From positions 62,001-126,000 of the forward strand of contig JAOFTV010000005.1 of NCBI GenBank assembly GCA_028045305.1: DNA of 64,000 bases. Reading direction: 5' to 3'. This stretch comes from Opitutales bacterium (GTDB lineage: Bacteria > Verrucomicrobiota > Verrucomicrobiia > Opitutales > Seribacteraceae). Made by a program: the position numbers and the translations under genes. This document shows, piece after piece, positions 36,373-45,936 of this stretch (position 1 is the first letter of the stretch; every line of letters begins with the position of its first letter). A model generated the notes under the pieces. It did no database searches and was not told where the DNA came from. It saw nothing but the letters and a program-made list of their open reading frames with translations.

Positions 36373-39255
36373 ATGAACCCATCCGTCCAATCATCTCCCT
36401 TTCATGCAAAAAATATTTTTGTTAAGGGTGCCAGGGAAAATAATTTGCGCGAGGTTACGGTATCTTTCCCAAGAGGTAAATTGGTAGGGGTGACGGGAGT
36501 GAGCGGATCAGGGAAATCATCTTTGGTATTTGATGTTTTGGCAGCGGAGGGACACCGAAAATACGTTGAGAGTTTATCAACCAAAGCGAGACAAGCTTTA
36601 GAAAAGGTCGCCAGACCGGATGTTGATTTTGTCGAAGGTCTATCTCCTGTACTTTCAATTGAGCAAATATCTGCGAGATCTGCAGGCCCTCGCAGTACTG
36701 TAGCCACAGCAACCGAGATTGCAGACTATGCCCGTTTGTTATGGGCAACTGCAGGTACGCCCCATTGCCCAAAAGACGGATCTCCTGTTACTCGAAGATC
36801 ACTAGATCTATGCGTGGAGGAACTCATGCACAAAGGAATGGGCAAAAGATTAATCCTTTTAGCGCCTTGGATGAATGCCAAGGCCTCGGTACTTCGTGAA
36901 GAAGCGGAAGGCTTGGAAAGGCGAGGCTTCCAACGATTGCGCATTAATGGAAAAATTAAGCGACTTGATGATCATGATCTAATCCCCTCTGGCACCAGAG
37001 GAAAAGAAATATCTGTAGATCTGGTAATCGATCGCTTGGCCATAAAGGAGGATTCCAGAAGCCGCCTCGCAGATTCTCTTGAACTGGCATTTGAGGAGGG
37101 AGAGGAGCGAGCTCTTGCTTTGATCGAACAAGCGGACGGAGAGATGGAGGAAGTTCCCCTTTCAGAAGGATTTGCCTGTAATACGTGTGGATCGACCTAC
37201 CCTACCCCTACCCCGAAACTTTTTTCATGGAACCATCCTGACGGGGCCTGTTCGAATTGTGGAGGACTGGGAGAAGTTCTTCGCTTCAGAGAGGATTTAA
37301 TCATCCCGGATCCTACAATTTCTTTAAATAAAGGAGCGATTAAGCCTTGGCGGTTGGGTTCCCGCAAGATGATCACTTTGCGAAAAAATTTGCTCAAGGC
37401 ATTGTCTGAACAAATGGGTTTGGACTTAAAAAAGCCATGGAATAAATTATCCAAAAAGGAGCAAAAGTTTTTACTGCACGGCGATAAGGATCAAAACTTT
37501 GAAATTAAACTGGAATTTGGACGTGGTAAAAAGGCAAAGATACAACCGTTCCCTGGAGTATTTGAAGATCTCCAGGAAACCATGCGTTCTACGACCAGTG
37601 ACAACCTGCGAGCCAAATTAGTTACTTACCAATACGGGACAATTTGCGAACCTTGCAAAGGTAGCCGACTTTCCTCCTATTCACGATCTGTCCTTCTAGC
37701 TGGGTGTTCATTAGAAGATTTTTTTTCCTGGCCCACGGCACAGGCCTGGGAGTTCATCCAAAAAAAAGCTCGTAAGGATGAGAGCTGTTTACAAGTCGAA
37801 GATGCTTTGCACGGTCTTGAACAGCGCCTTGGTTTTATTAATAAAGTTGGCCTTGGTTACTTAGGGCTTGATCGGCCTTATCGAAGTTTAAGCGGTGGAG
37901 AGGCCCAACGTGCCCGACTCGCCACCCAATTGGGCATGGGCCTCGTTGGAGTGATTTATGCCCTCGACGAACCGAGTGTGGGCCTGCACCCTGCCGATCA
38001 TGATCGATTAATCAAAGTATTGCTGGGCTTAAGAGACCGTGGAAATACGGTGATCGTGGTGGAGCACGATGCAGAAACCTTGAGAGCTTGCGATCATTTG
38101 ATCGAAGTGGGTCCTGGTCCTGGTACCGAAGGAGGAAATTTAATTTTTGAAGGAGATTTAAGGGCTTGTATTAAATCTAAGGAAAGTAGGAGTGGTTCCT
38201 TTCTTTGTGGTGAAGAAAAAATCGAACGGGATGGGAAAGCAAAAAAACCCGGTATAGCATGTATTTTGGTCAAGCAGGCACGTGCAAATAACCTGCAAAA
38301 AATTGATGCCTCCTTTCCGGTTGGTCTATTAACGGTAGTTTGTGGAGTATCTGGCTCCGGAAAGAGTTCTTTGGTTAATGAAGTTTTGGCGAAATCTGCT
38401 GCTCACGAACTTCACCGGTCAAAACAATTACCTGGAGCACATGGAGGGATTGAAGGAATTGAAAATTTTGATCAGGCAGTCAGGATTGATCAGTCTCCCA
38501 TCGGAAAAAGTCCGAGATCCAATCCAGCGACCTATGTTAAATTGTTTGATCAGTTGCGCAGTCTCTTTTCCAAATGTTCTCTGAGTAAAATTCGTGGGTA
38601 CGGGCCAGGACGTTTTAGCTTTAATATACCTGGTGGACGGTGTGAAAGATGTAAAGGGGATGGCTTGGTCAAACTGGACATGCAATTCCTGGCCGATGTT
38701 TATGTGGAATGCGAGAGTTGTCATGGTAAACGCTATAATCGAGAAACCCTGGAAGTTCGCTATCGTGGAAGAAATATTTCTGAGGTTCTTGAACTGACGG
38801 TTTCTGAAGCCAAAGAATTATTTTCCAAACACCCTGCTATTATTAATAAGTTGGAGACCTTGGATGCTGTGGGACTTGGGTATTTAAAACTCGGACAGGC
38901 TGCCAATACCTTGTCTGGTGGAGAAGCCCAACGCCTAAAACTTTCCTTAGAACTTAGCCGAAAACAAAGCGGGCGGACCCTTTATCTTTTGGATGAACCC
39001 ACTACCGGTCTCCACTGGGCAGACATTCAGCGCCTGCTCGATTTACTCTTTAAATTAAGAGATGGCGGAAATACTCTTGTTGTAATCGAGCACAATTTGG
39101 ATGTTGTTCGATTGGCCGACCATGTGATTGAAATCGGACCAGGCGGAGGCAAAGCTGGCGGAAAATTGATTTTCGAGGGAACTCCCGAACAACTTGCAAA
39201 AGAAAATACCCCCACCGGGAAATTCCTTGCCAAACACCTCGCTCAATTCGCATAA
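36373..39255 (+). CDS. uvrA: UvrA-family excinuclease ATPase, divergent
   Basis: The 960-residue protein has the two nucleotide-binding halves of UvrA: GVSGSGKSSLVFDVLAAEGHRKYVESLSTKARQ (Walker A about 47), the first signature SLSGGEAQRARLATQLG with LDEPSVGLHPAD, then a second Walker A GVSGSGKSSLVNEV and TLSGGEAQRLKL with LLDEPTTGLHWAD. Zinc-finger cysteines CNTCG...CSNCG and CERCKGDG...CESCHGK are kept, and the UvrB-binding region (about 130-250) is present. UvrA finds helix-distorting DNA damage for UvrB/UvrC. The SLSTKARQALEK and IEQISARSAGP segments differ from the usual SLSAYARQFL and IDQK forms, so it may be a second UvrA paralogue. Confidence 0.85.
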   Translation: MNPSVQSSPFHAKNIFVKGARENNLREVTVSFPRGKLVGVTGVSGSGKSSLVFDVLAAEGHRKYVESLSTKARQALEKVARPDVDFVEGLSPVLSIEQISARSAGPRSTVATATEIADYARLLWATAGTPHCPKDGSPVTRRSLDLCVEELMHKGMGKRLILLAPWMNAKASVLREEAEGLERRGFQRLRINGKIKRLDDHDLIPSGTRGKEISVDLVIDRLAIKEDSRSRLADSLELAFEEGEERALALIEQADGEMEEVPLSEGFACNTCGSTYPTPTPKLFSWNHPDGACSNCGGLGEVLRFREDLIIPDPTISLNKGAIKPWRLGSRKMITLRKNLLKALSEQMGLDLKKPWNKLSKKEQKFLLHGDKDQNFEIKLEFGRGKKAKIQPFPGVFEDLQETMRSTTSDNLRAKLVTYQYGTICEPCKGSRLSSYSRSVLLAGCSLEDFFSWPTAQAWEFIQKKARKDESCLQVEDALHGLEQRLGFINKVGLGYLGLDRPYRSLSGGEAQRARLATQLGMGLVGVIYALDEPSVGLHPADHDRLIKVLLGLRDRGNTVIVVEHDAETLRACDHLIEVGPGPGTEGGNLIFEGDLRACIKSKESRSGSFLCGEEKIERDGKAKKPGIACILVKQARANNLQKIDASFPVGLLTVVCGVSGSGKSSLVNEVLAKSAAHELHRSKQLPGAHGGIEGIENFDQAVRIDQSPIGKSPRSNPATYVKLFDQLRSLFSKCSLSKIRGYGPGRFSFNIPGGRCERCKGDGLVKLDMQFLADVYVECESCHGKRYNRETLEVRYRGRNISEVLELTVSEAKELFSKHPAIINKLETLDAVGLGYLKLGQAANTLSGGEAQRLKLSLELSRKQSGRTLYLLDEPTTGLHWADIQRLLDLLFKLRDGGNTLVVIEHNLDVVRLADHVIEIGPGGGKAGGKLIFEGTPEQLAKENTPTGKFLAKHLAQFA

Positions 39256-39263
39256 GATTAGAG

Positions 39264-40442
39264 ATGCAAGTGGGTATGCCAGATGAAATCAATGCCAAGG
39301 AAGACGAACCCGACCTACTGAGCACCAAAAGAAATGCCTTTTGGCATCTATGGAAAAGGAGGGCCTTACTCATCATCGCCCTGCTCATCCTCCTGGTTCC
39401 ACTGTACGGAACCTTTGAACCGTTATTTGAATTCATTCTCTTTGCGGTATCTCTTTCCACCCTGACCTTCCCCATCTTTTTTGTACCAATCAAACGATTT
39501 GCAAAAAGAATATTTCCATCGATGCAAGATCAGCGACTGTCTGAGCTTTGCGCTGTTCTTTCCACACTCTCTCTTCTCCTCGTACTTTTATCTCCCTTGT
39601 TTCTGTTACTTTGGGATGCATCCGGAGAAAAGCAGGGCTTAATCGATGTGGTATGGTCTTTGGCGTTGGGGGAAGAATCCGCAAAGAATACTCTATTGCG
39701 TGGAGTATCCGAACAAATCCAGCAAATCCAAACCATCTTCCCGCGTCTGCCCATTGACGAAACCAAAGCACTTGAATTTGTAGCCAACTTAGTAGGAGAT
39801 ACCCGAGAATTCTCAGGAACTTTTATTGAATTCCTTTTTAAGGGGACAAGGGGGTTTGTTGCTGAACTTGCCCTCGCCTTGATTGCCCTCTCCTTTCTCT
39901 ATGCACATGGCGGCAGTTTTGTAAGGAACACCCTCAAAGCAGGTGGATTTAGCAGTAAGGAAACTTCATCGTGGTTTCAGCTCCACCGCATGATCACTCT
40001 TCGCTTGCTCAACGATACTGTGCTCACCTCTTTAATTCGAGGAATCGCCATGGGTATAGTTGCTCATTTTGTTGGAGGCTTTGTCTTTCTCCCGATCTTT
40101 TTAATAGGAGCCTTTGTTGGTCTGGTACCAGTTGTCGGGAGTGCCATGGTTTGGTTACCTGTATCTTCGATCATTTGGACTCGTGGTGAACCCATGACAG
40201 CCATGGCAGTGGCAGGTCTTTGTATTTTGATCAATTACCTAATTAGTCGTGCACGAGCTGGCATGGGCAAAAGATTGCACGAACAGGGTGCCTGGTTAAG
40301 TTTTATGCTATTCTTGGGAATTATCGGAGGCATATTAGCCTACGGACCACAAGGGTTTGTAATTGGACCAATGGCAGTTGTACTGGCTTATGGACTGGTA
40401 CGTTTTCTCAGTGAACAGTCAGGGGAAAGAACCTCTATTTGA
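39264..40442 (+). CDS. AI-2E family permease-like membrane protein
   Basis: A 392-residue integral membrane protein with about eight membrane segments. The pattern matches the AI-2E (UPF0118/TqsA-like) family: two early membrane helices, a soluble helical middle (about 130-180), then IALSFLYAHGG and the conserved FLIGAFVGLVPVVGSAMVWLP, ILINYLISR and LGIIGGILAYGPQGFVIGPMAVVL. Members export small molecules or act as sodium/proton antiporters; the substrate is not predictable. It begins 9 bases after the UvrA-family gene, so they may share a transcript. ATG 39276 is an alternative start. Confidence 0.82.
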   Translation: MQVGMPDEINAKEDEPDLLSTKRNAFWHLWKRRALLIIALLILLVPLYGTFEPLFEFILFAVSLSTLTFPIFFVPIKRFAKRIFPSMQDQRLSELCAVLSTLSLLLVLLSPLFLLLWDASGEKQGLIDVVWSLALGEESAKNTLLRGVSEQIQQIQTIFPRLPIDETKALEFVANLVGDTREFSGTFIEFLFKGTRGFVAELALALIALSFLYAHGGSFVRNTLKAGGFSSKETSSWFQLHRMITLRLLNDTVLTSLIRGIAMGIVAHFVGGFVFLPIFLIGAFVGLVPVVGSAMVWLPVSSIIWTRGEPMTAMAVAGLCILINYLISRARAGMGKRLHEQGAWLSFMLFLGIIGGILAYGPQGFVIGPMAVVLAYGLVRFLSEQSGERTSI

Positions 40443-40470
40443 CCGGATTTGTTCGATAATGCTTGGCCAC

Positions 40471-40488
40471 AGGCAGGTATGCCTGCCT
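40471..40488. other. Short palindromic hairpin between convergent genes
   Basis: Seven-base arms AGGCAGG / CCTGCCT around TATG lie between the ends of the permease gene (40442) and the aminotransferase gene (40498). It could act as a bidirectional terminator stem, but neither side has a run of T. Confidence 0.35.
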
Positions 40489-40497
40489 TGTACACCC

Positions 40498-41685
40498 TCA
40501 AGCCAAAGATTGGCAAAAGGATTTTAATCTGTCCAAGCCCTTCTCAATAATTTCGTCAGATGTGGCGTAACTTAGTCGAATGTAACCATCGGCCCCAAAG
40601 GCGTGCCCCGATACGACCGCCACATTTTCCTGCTCTAATAAACGGGCTGAAAACTCTTCCGAGGATAAACCAAAGGAAGATACCTTGGGGAATAAATAAA
40701 AGGCTCCCTGTGATCGTAAGCATTCAATACCCGGAATGTCATTTAATCCATCGAGCAAAAGAAGGCGGCGGCGGTCAAAATGTACAAGCATATCCTGTAC
40801 AGCTTGCATAGCTTGGTCCCAGTTTTGCACTGCCGCTAAGGCTCCGTATTGAGCAAAGGTAGTCGCATTGGAAGAAGTCTGGCTCTGTAGGTTGGCCACA
40901 GCCTTGGCTATGGTAGGGTTGGCCACCAAGGTACCAAGTCTCCACCCGGTCATGGAAAAGGTCTTACTGAATCCAGAGACTGTAATTACACGATCACGGG
41001 CTTCATCAGAAAAAGAGGCAGGGCGATGGTGAACTGAACCGTCGTAAAGTAAATACTCATAAATCTCATCAGACATGACCAATATGTCTTTGCGAATGGC
41101 AAGATCAAGAATCGCTTCCATTTCCGATCGATCATACAAACAACCAGTTGGATTAGATGGGCTATTTAGAATCAATAATTTGGTTGCGGGAGTAAGAGCC
41201 TCTTCAATTTGATCGGGTGTAATCTTAAAACCTTGATCATCCCCAGCTAAAACAATTTTGGGAGTGGCTCCGGCAAGCTTTGCCATCTCGGGATAACTAA
41301 CCCAGTAGGGTGCAGGAATGAGCACCTCATCTCCCGGGCCACAGGTGGCAAGAATTGCAAGGTAACAAGAATATTTACCACCTGGACTAACTACGATCTG
41401 TGCAGGGTTGGCTTCGGCAATAACGCCATGTTGATGGTATTGATCAGCCAGGGCCTGGCGAAGTTCAGGAAGGCCGGGGGCAGCGGCATATTTGGTTTTG
41501 CCATCCGTAAGAGCCTGTGCGCAGGCATCCTTGATAAATTGTGGAGTATCAAAATCTGGTTCACCAGCTCCAAATCCGCAGACATCATGCCCAGCAGCCT
41601 TCAGGGCCTTGGCTTTGGCATCAACTGCCAGCGTGGGAGAAGGGGCGATATTTTTTGCCCAAGAAGATAAATAATCCGAACTCAT
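40498..41685 (-). CDS. Aspartate aminotransferase-type PLP enzyme
   Basis: The 395-residue class I aminotransferase has [18 protein letters not shown] near residue 38, [17 protein letters not shown], the [12 protein letters not shown] cofactor loop, [13 protein letters not shown] with the substrate-linked Asn, [11 protein letters not shown], and the Schiff-base lysine in [16 protein letters not shown]. These fit the aspartate aminotransferase Ib subgroup, which makes aspartate from oxaloacetate and glutamate and often takes prephenate or other amino acids as well. It is monocistronic in appearance, convergent with the permease gene. ATG at 41685. Confidence 0.88.
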   Translation of the reverse strand: MSSDYLSSWAKNIAPSPTLAVDAKAKALKAAGHDVCGFGAGEPDFDTPQFIKDACAQALTDGKTKYAAAPGLPELRQALADQYHQHGVIAEANPAQIVVSPGGKYSCYLAILATCGPGDEVLIPAPYWVSYPEMAKLAGATPKIVLAGDDQGFKITPDQIEEALTPATKLLILNSPSNPTGCLYDRSEMEAILDLAIRKDILVMSDEIYEYLLYDGSVHHRPASFSDEARDRVITVSGFSKTFSMTGWRLGTLVANPTIAKAVANLQSQTSSNATTFAQYGALAAVQNWDQAMQAVQDMLVHFDRRRLLLLDGLNDIPGIECLRSQGAFYLFPKVSSFGLSSEEFSARLLEQENVAVVSGHAFGADGYIRLSYATSDEIIEKGLDRLKSFCQSLA

Positions 41686-41752
41686 GATTGTTGTGGAAGA
41701 GAAAAAATGGAAAGCTCAAATCGAGCAAGATGTTTTCGTATAAAAGTTGTGC

Positions 41753-42631
41753 CTAGATGGGATCCAAAATAATGGAAGATAAGGCAATGGGTAAAGCAAG
41801 ACCCGAGGGTTGAAAAGCAGAAATTGGGAGATCGAGGTCATGTGCAACGGCTTGCAATTCAAAACGGGTTCGTGATTTGGAGTCACGATCTTTCACATCA
41901 ATCGATTTCACAAGCCATTGGTCATTGATTTTCTTGAAGCTTTGTAGGGAAAATGTACGTGCAGGCAGAATTCCTCCATCCATATGCTCGATCCTAAGAG
42001 GAGCATCATAAGAATCATCCAAGGCAAGGCGTACGGCCTTAAGCGAGGGCATAAAGGTATTCCCTTGATTGGAAGGCGTAAAAACGAACAGATGTGATGG
42101 TCGACCACATACGCGACCTGATTTTTGGTATTCTACGGGCCAATTAATGAAAGGCATCAAAAGATCAAAAGGAGAATGATTTATTCCGTTTTTCCAAGGA
42201 GATCGCCAATTCTCAGGAGTGAGCACCCGGGCTTTTTCTGCACCGACTTCCCATTTCCACGCTTTGGAATTGATAAGGTTACGAACCAGTAAAAAGGAAG
42301 ATAATCGATCCAAATCCTGCGGATTGGTAATTAAATCAACCCGCAAATTAGACGAATAAGGAGAGGGTCCGGACAAAAAACCATGACAAACCTCAGCCAT
42401 GCCCGTTTGACGATAGTGTGTAAACTGGAAACGATATATGTATGCCCTATGATGGGCCTTCTGAGACGCTCCAAAAAATGCCTGTCTAAATTGATCAAGC
42501 CGCTTCTTAGCCTGCTCTTCATTTAGTATAGGGGCAAACCCACGGGCGGGAAAGGGAGCTTGGGCGCAAACGAAAAATCCTAAAAGATTAAACCCTAAAA
42601 GAAACAAAAAATAGCGAGCATGTAATCTCAC
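41753..42631 (-). CDS. Exported LolA-like protein
   Basis: The 292-residue protein starts (GTG 42631) with a clear signal peptide, basic then FLFLLGFNLLGFFVCAQA, cleaved near residue 24. The C-terminal half resembles the outer-membrane lipoprotein sorting/TP-0789-type fold: LRIEHMDGGILPARTFSLQSF, WLVKSIDVKDRDSKSRTRFELQAV and ending in DLDLPISAFQPSG. Such periplasmic proteins bind acyl chains and carry lipoproteins or similar lipids, but the sequence match is by pattern only. It lies 27 bases downstream of secG on the same strand, with which it may be cotranscribed. Confidence 0.6.
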   Translation of the reverse strand: MRLHARYFLFLLGFNLLGFFVCAQAPFPARGFAPILNEEQAKKRLDQFRQAFFGASQKAHHRAYIYRFQFTHYRQTGMAEVCHGFLSGPSPYSSNLRVDLITNPQDLDRLSSFLLVRNLINSKAWKWEVGAEKARVLTPENWRSPWKNGINHSPFDLLMPFINWPVEYQKSGRVCGRPSHLFVFTPSNQGNTFMPSLKAVRLALDDSYDAPLRIEHMDGGILPARTFSLQSFKKINDQWLVKSIDVKDRDSKSRTRFELQAVAHDLDLPISAFQPSGLALPIALSSIILDPI

Positions 42632-42658
42632 TACATTACCCTACAAATTGATTAAAAA

Positions 42659-43081
42659 CTAGGGCGAGGCGTTTCCCTCTTGAACAGGAACCTCTTGAAC
42701 CGAAGAGGCGGGTACACCTTCAGGAACAGGAAGGTCCGCAGATACTGGAGCATCTGCGGTAATATCCGTGGATGTAGACTCAGGCAACTGAAGGTCACCC
42801 GGAACAACCGTTGGAGCGACGCTGCCAGAACGCAAAAGTTCCTCCCCAGAACCGGCCTCGCTTTGATAGAGAGCATATAAGCCGAATGACAGGATGAAGA
42901 AAAATAGGATCCCCCAAACCGTGAGCTTCGACAGTTGGGCGGCTGATCCAGCTCCCAAGTATTGATCTGCAGTACCTCCGCCAAGAGCAGAACCCATGCC
43001 TCCAGAAGTACGTTGAATCAAAATCAACAGCACGACGGCTAAGCATAAAAGAATCAAAAGTGTGGTTAAGAATACGATCAT
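42659..43081 (-). CDS. secG: Preprotein translocase subunit SecG
   Basis: SecG is the small auxiliary subunit of the SecYEG channel. The protein (140 residues from ATG 43081) starts with a membrane helix MIVFLTTLLILLCLAVVLLILIQ, the RTSGGMGSALGGG loop, then AAQLSKLTVWGILFFFILSFGLYAL, the second helix. This SecG core is followed by an unusually long 65-residue tail rich in Pro, Val, Glu and Ser. The frame is open to 43135, but a start there would add an unusual N-terminal extension, so 43081 is preferred. It is encoded between parB and the LolA-like gene. Confidence 0.9.
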   Translation of the reverse strand: MIVFLTTLLILLCLAVVLLILIQRTSGGMGSALGGGTADQYLGAGSAAQLSKLTVWGILFFFILSFGLYALYQSEAGSGEELLRSGSVAPTVVPGDLQLPESTSTDITADAPVSADLPVPEGVPASSVQEVPVQEGNASP

Positions 43082-43169
43082 GACAGGATATAAAGTAAGG
43101 TTTGAAAATGGAGTATTACACTTAAAAGGCAACACCCTTTCCTGAGACTAAAAAATTATTAGTTAAAAT

Positions 43170-44129
43170 CTATGTATCAAACTTAGAGAGGAAAATTCGC
43201 AGATCTTCTTCGCCCTTAAAGGAAAACGATATAGTTCCCTTCCCGCCCGCCGTAGATTTGATCTTTACTTTTCTTCCAGTCGAACGAGCTGCAGCTTTGG
43301 AAAGTTCTTCAAATTGAACCGATGAAGAATTCCTCCTTTGCAAAAGAACACCCGATTGAGCAGGGCTACTTAACAATGCATCTTCGATTTGTCGAACGGT
43401 CCAACCTTCTAAGACGGCTTGCCGACCAATGAATAATCGATGTTCCGGATCTTCAATACCGAGCAAAACCTTGGCATGACCAACGGATAGCTCCCCGTCA
43501 GAAAGTAACCTTTTTAATTCACCATCTAGTTGTAGAAGGCGCATGAAGTTAGTGATATGGGTCCGGCTTTTCCCCATGCGCTCTGCCACTTCTTGCTGAG
43601 TAAGATTAAAATCAGCGACTAGTGATTGGTAACCCATTGCTTCTTCGACCGGGTTTAGTTCTTCCCGTTGTAAATTTTCAATAAGGGAAAGACTGGCGGA
43701 AGAAAGATCACTGGCATCGAGCAACCGGGCCAAAATGGTGGATTTCCCCAGATGTTGATGAGCCCGCCAACGACGCTCACCGGCAATCAATTCATAACCT
43801 TTATCAGTCGGGCGAACCACGATAGGTTGCAAGAGGCCCTCAGATTCAATACTGGCCGCCAAATCCCTAATCGCTTCAGGATCAATAACTTTACGAGGTT
43901 GATGTGGGTTGGGAACGACTTGGTCAATGGCGAGTTTCTGCAACTGATTACTTGCCTGCTCAACTTTAGCCTCAACTGGTAGGACTGTTGCTTTCTCAGT
44001 TACCAAAACTTTTTCGGGAACAGGTTTGGAAATTGGGAGAACTGACTCTTGGGAAAGGGCAGTCCCCTCCCCACCACTTGCAATTAAACTACCAAGTCCG
44101 CGCCCTAATCTACGATTTGGTGTATTCAT
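43170..44129 (-). CDS. parB: ParB family chromosome partitioning protein
   Basis: ParB binds parS sites near the origin and, with CTP and ParA, drives chromosome segregation. The 319-residue protein starts RRLGRGLGSLIASGG, then has the VPNPHQPRKVIDPEAI entry to the N-terminal domain, the CTP-binding ELIAGERRWRAHQHLG (about 115-130), the NLQREELNPVEEAMGY block and a helix-turn-helix NLTQQEVAERMGKSRTHITNFMRLLQL. No parA gene is adjacent; the genes either side code for a LysM protein and SecG. I see no parS site close by. Confidence 0.93.
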   Translation of the reverse strand: MNTPNRRLGRGLGSLIASGGEGTALSQESVLPISKPVPEKVLVTEKATVLPVEAKVEQASNQLQKLAIDQVVPNPHQPRKVIDPEAIRDLAASIESEGLLQPIVVRPTDKGYELIAGERRWRAHQHLGKSTILARLLDASDLSSASLSLIENLQREELNPVEEAMGYQSLVADFNLTQQEVAERMGKSRTHITNFMRLLQLDGELKRLLSDGELSVGHAKVLLGIEDPEHRLFIGRQAVLEGWTVRQIEDALLSSPAQSGVLLQRRNSSSVQFEELSKAAARSTGRKVKIKSTAGGKGTISFSFKGEEDLRIFLSKFDT

Positions 44130-44143
44130 GTCATTTTAATGGT

Positions 44144-44758
44144 TTATTTTTGAGGCACAAATAATTCACGACCTACAAATACTTTGGTTGGATCGGCAAT
44201 TTGGTTGGCATTAATGATCCAAGATACCTTAGACTTATATTTTTGAGCGATGCTGCTAACCGTCTCTCCCTTCTCGACCTTGTGCACAAATCCATTCTTT
44301 GGATAGTCGCTTGAAAAACTCGGAGCATTCGACTCCTTGGAGGCACTAGCGGATGCAGAGACTTGTTCAAAACCCCGATTCATTTGCTCAATGATTTGTT
44401 GAAATTTCTTATTCAACTCATCTTGCATGGAATTACGGTCTCTTTCGCTCTGTTTGAGAGTAAGTTCCAAAACTTGTAAGCGATTTTGCATTTCCAAAAC
44501 AAGGGTACTCTCAGTTCCTTTGTCCTGCTTCCTTGAACGATCAGCTTGATCGATAGCCATTTTTAATTGGACGTTTTCACGCCTGAGCATTTCCACTTCG
44601 CTACGCAGACCGGCAACCTCACGGTTAACAAGTTCTAAATCCTGCTTGATATTAGCCAATAAAATCTTGGTGTTTTCCTGAGCAAAAGATGCAACAGATA
44701 AGCAAACAAACAAAGATATACCGCACACGAAAGCCAAAGGCTTTTTATTTCCCAACAT
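44144..44758 (-). CDS. Exported coiled-coil protein with C-terminal LysM
   Basis: The 204-residue protein has a signal peptide (LAFVCGISLFVCLSVASFAQ, cleaved after about residue 27), a long heptad-rich helix (about 30-125), a Ser/Ala-rich linker, and a C-terminal LysM domain (about 152-204): HKVEKGETVSSIAQKYKSKV, SWIINANQI, and VGRELFVPQ. LysM binds N-acetylglucosamine chains, so it is probably a periplasmic protein attached to peptidoglycan. I chose ATG 44758; an upstream GTG 44767 is also possible. It is 14 bases upstream of parB on the same strand. Confidence 0.8.
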   Translation of the reverse strand: MLGNKKPLAFVCGISLFVCLSVASFAQENTKILLANIKQDLELVNREVAGLRSEVEMLRRENVQLKMAIDQADRSRKQDKGTESTLVLEMQNRLQVLELTLKQSERDRNSMQDELNKKFQQIIEQMNRGFEQVSASASASKESNAPSFSSDYPKNGFVHKVEKGETVSSIAQKYKSKVSWIINANQIADPTKVFVGRELFVPQK

Positions 44759-44834
44759 AAACTCCACACTTCTAAAGTATGTACCTGAGGATGAGAATCA
44801 AGAAATCTTTTACTAAATATATATCTTTGAAAAA

Positions 44835-45809
44835 TTAACTCACGAGTTTCCGAGATTCAGAGGGCAAAGAAAATGAAATTTTGGAGGGCAAAGAATAACC
44901 CCGTAAAAAATCGGAAATGGGTAGCATTTTACCTCCTGGTTTTTGTAACTCGCTTATGTTAATCGCACCCAAACCTGTTCCGATGATTAAAGAATCAACA
45001 TCTTCCTCATACCTCTGCCCAGGCTTCAAATTAAAATCCCTCGAATCTTTTTCCATTCTGCCCACCCGTAAGATTGTATCTCCATCTAAAAAATAGGAAC
45101 CCGGCCATCCCGCAAATGCACGGTTTCGACAAACCAGTTCATCAGCAGACAAAGAAAAATCCATTCTTCCATCCGCTTTATTTAATTTCCTGCAATAAGT
45201 GGCATCTTTTTCTATCTGTTCAACTTTTTGAAAAATTCTAGATATTAAAGTTGGCAAAGATCGATTTATCAGAGGGATACAAGCTTTTGCAATTTTTCCA
45301 CGTGCGGAAATTCCTGTATCTTCGGATGTAATATATATGCTCTCCGAATCAATAATAGGCCCAGCATCCATTTTCGGAATGACTTGCATCAATGTAACCC
45401 CAGTTGTGTCCTCTCCCATAGCTATAGATGTTTCGATCGGGGATGCCCCCCGATATTTAGGCAGGAGCGAAGCATGCAAATTAAAACATCCTAATGGGGC
45501 TGCGTCGAGGAGTGCTTGCTTGAGGATATGACCGTAGGCCATTACCAAAATAAGGTCCACCCCTAGCTCCTTTATCCATGTTACTTCTTCGATGCCTGGT
45601 TTCTGAGGGTCTCTTACCGGAACCGAGGATTCGATTGCCCATAGTTTAATGGGATTCGACTGTAGAGTTCGTCCCCGCCCTGATCGTCGGTCAGGTTGAG
45701 TAAGCACGGCAGAGATTTCAATATTATCAAAGGAGGTGCTCATAGCTTGCAAGCAAGGCAGAGCGATCTCATCCGATCCAAAAAAGGCAATCTTTACATG
45801 CTTATTCAT
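44835..45809 (-). CDS. fmt: Methionyl-tRNA formyltransferase
   Basis: Fmt formylates the initiator Met-tRNA with 10-formyltetrahydrofolate. The protein (324 residues from ATG 45809; a TTG at 45812 is the next possible start) shows IAFFGSDEIALPCL, the LVMAYGHILKQALLD block, the catalytic FNLHASLLPKYRGASPIETSI with the Asn, His and later Asp (TGVTLMQVIPKMDAGPII), and a C-terminal OB-like domain with GWPGSYFLDGDTILRVGRM. Length is normal. def, often a partner, is not adjacent. Confidence 0.95.
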   Translation of the reverse strand: MNKHVKIAFFGSDEIALPCLQAMSTSFDNIEISAVLTQPDRRSGRGRTLQSNPIKLWAIESSVPVRDPQKPGIEEVTWIKELGVDLILVMAYGHILKQALLDAAPLGCFNLHASLLPKYRGASPIETSIAMGEDTTGVTLMQVIPKMDAGPIIDSESIYITSEDTGISARGKIAKACIPLINRSLPTLISRIFQKVEQIEKDATYCRKLNKADGRMDFSLSADELVCRNRAFAGWPGSYFLDGDTILRVGRMEKDSRDFNLKPGQRYEEDVDSLIIGTGLGAINISELQKPGGKMLPISDFLRGYSLPSKISFSLPSESRKLVS

Positions 45810-45867
45810 CAATACAAAGTAGCAACCCTATCAAGGTTTTAAACGATCGTCAAAATTGCTTATTGGC

Positions 45868-45896
45868 ACAAAAAAAGCCGTTTAAAAATAAACGGC
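45868..45896 (-). terminator. Rho-independent terminator of der
   Basis: An eight-base stem (GCCGTTTA / TAAACGGC) with a four-base loop is followed on the minus strand by a run of T. It lies 41 bases after the der stop, so it most likely ends that transcript. Confidence 0.85.
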
Positions 45897-45936
45897 CTTC
45901 ATACAAATAAAAAAACTAGTTATATGAGGTCTGTAT

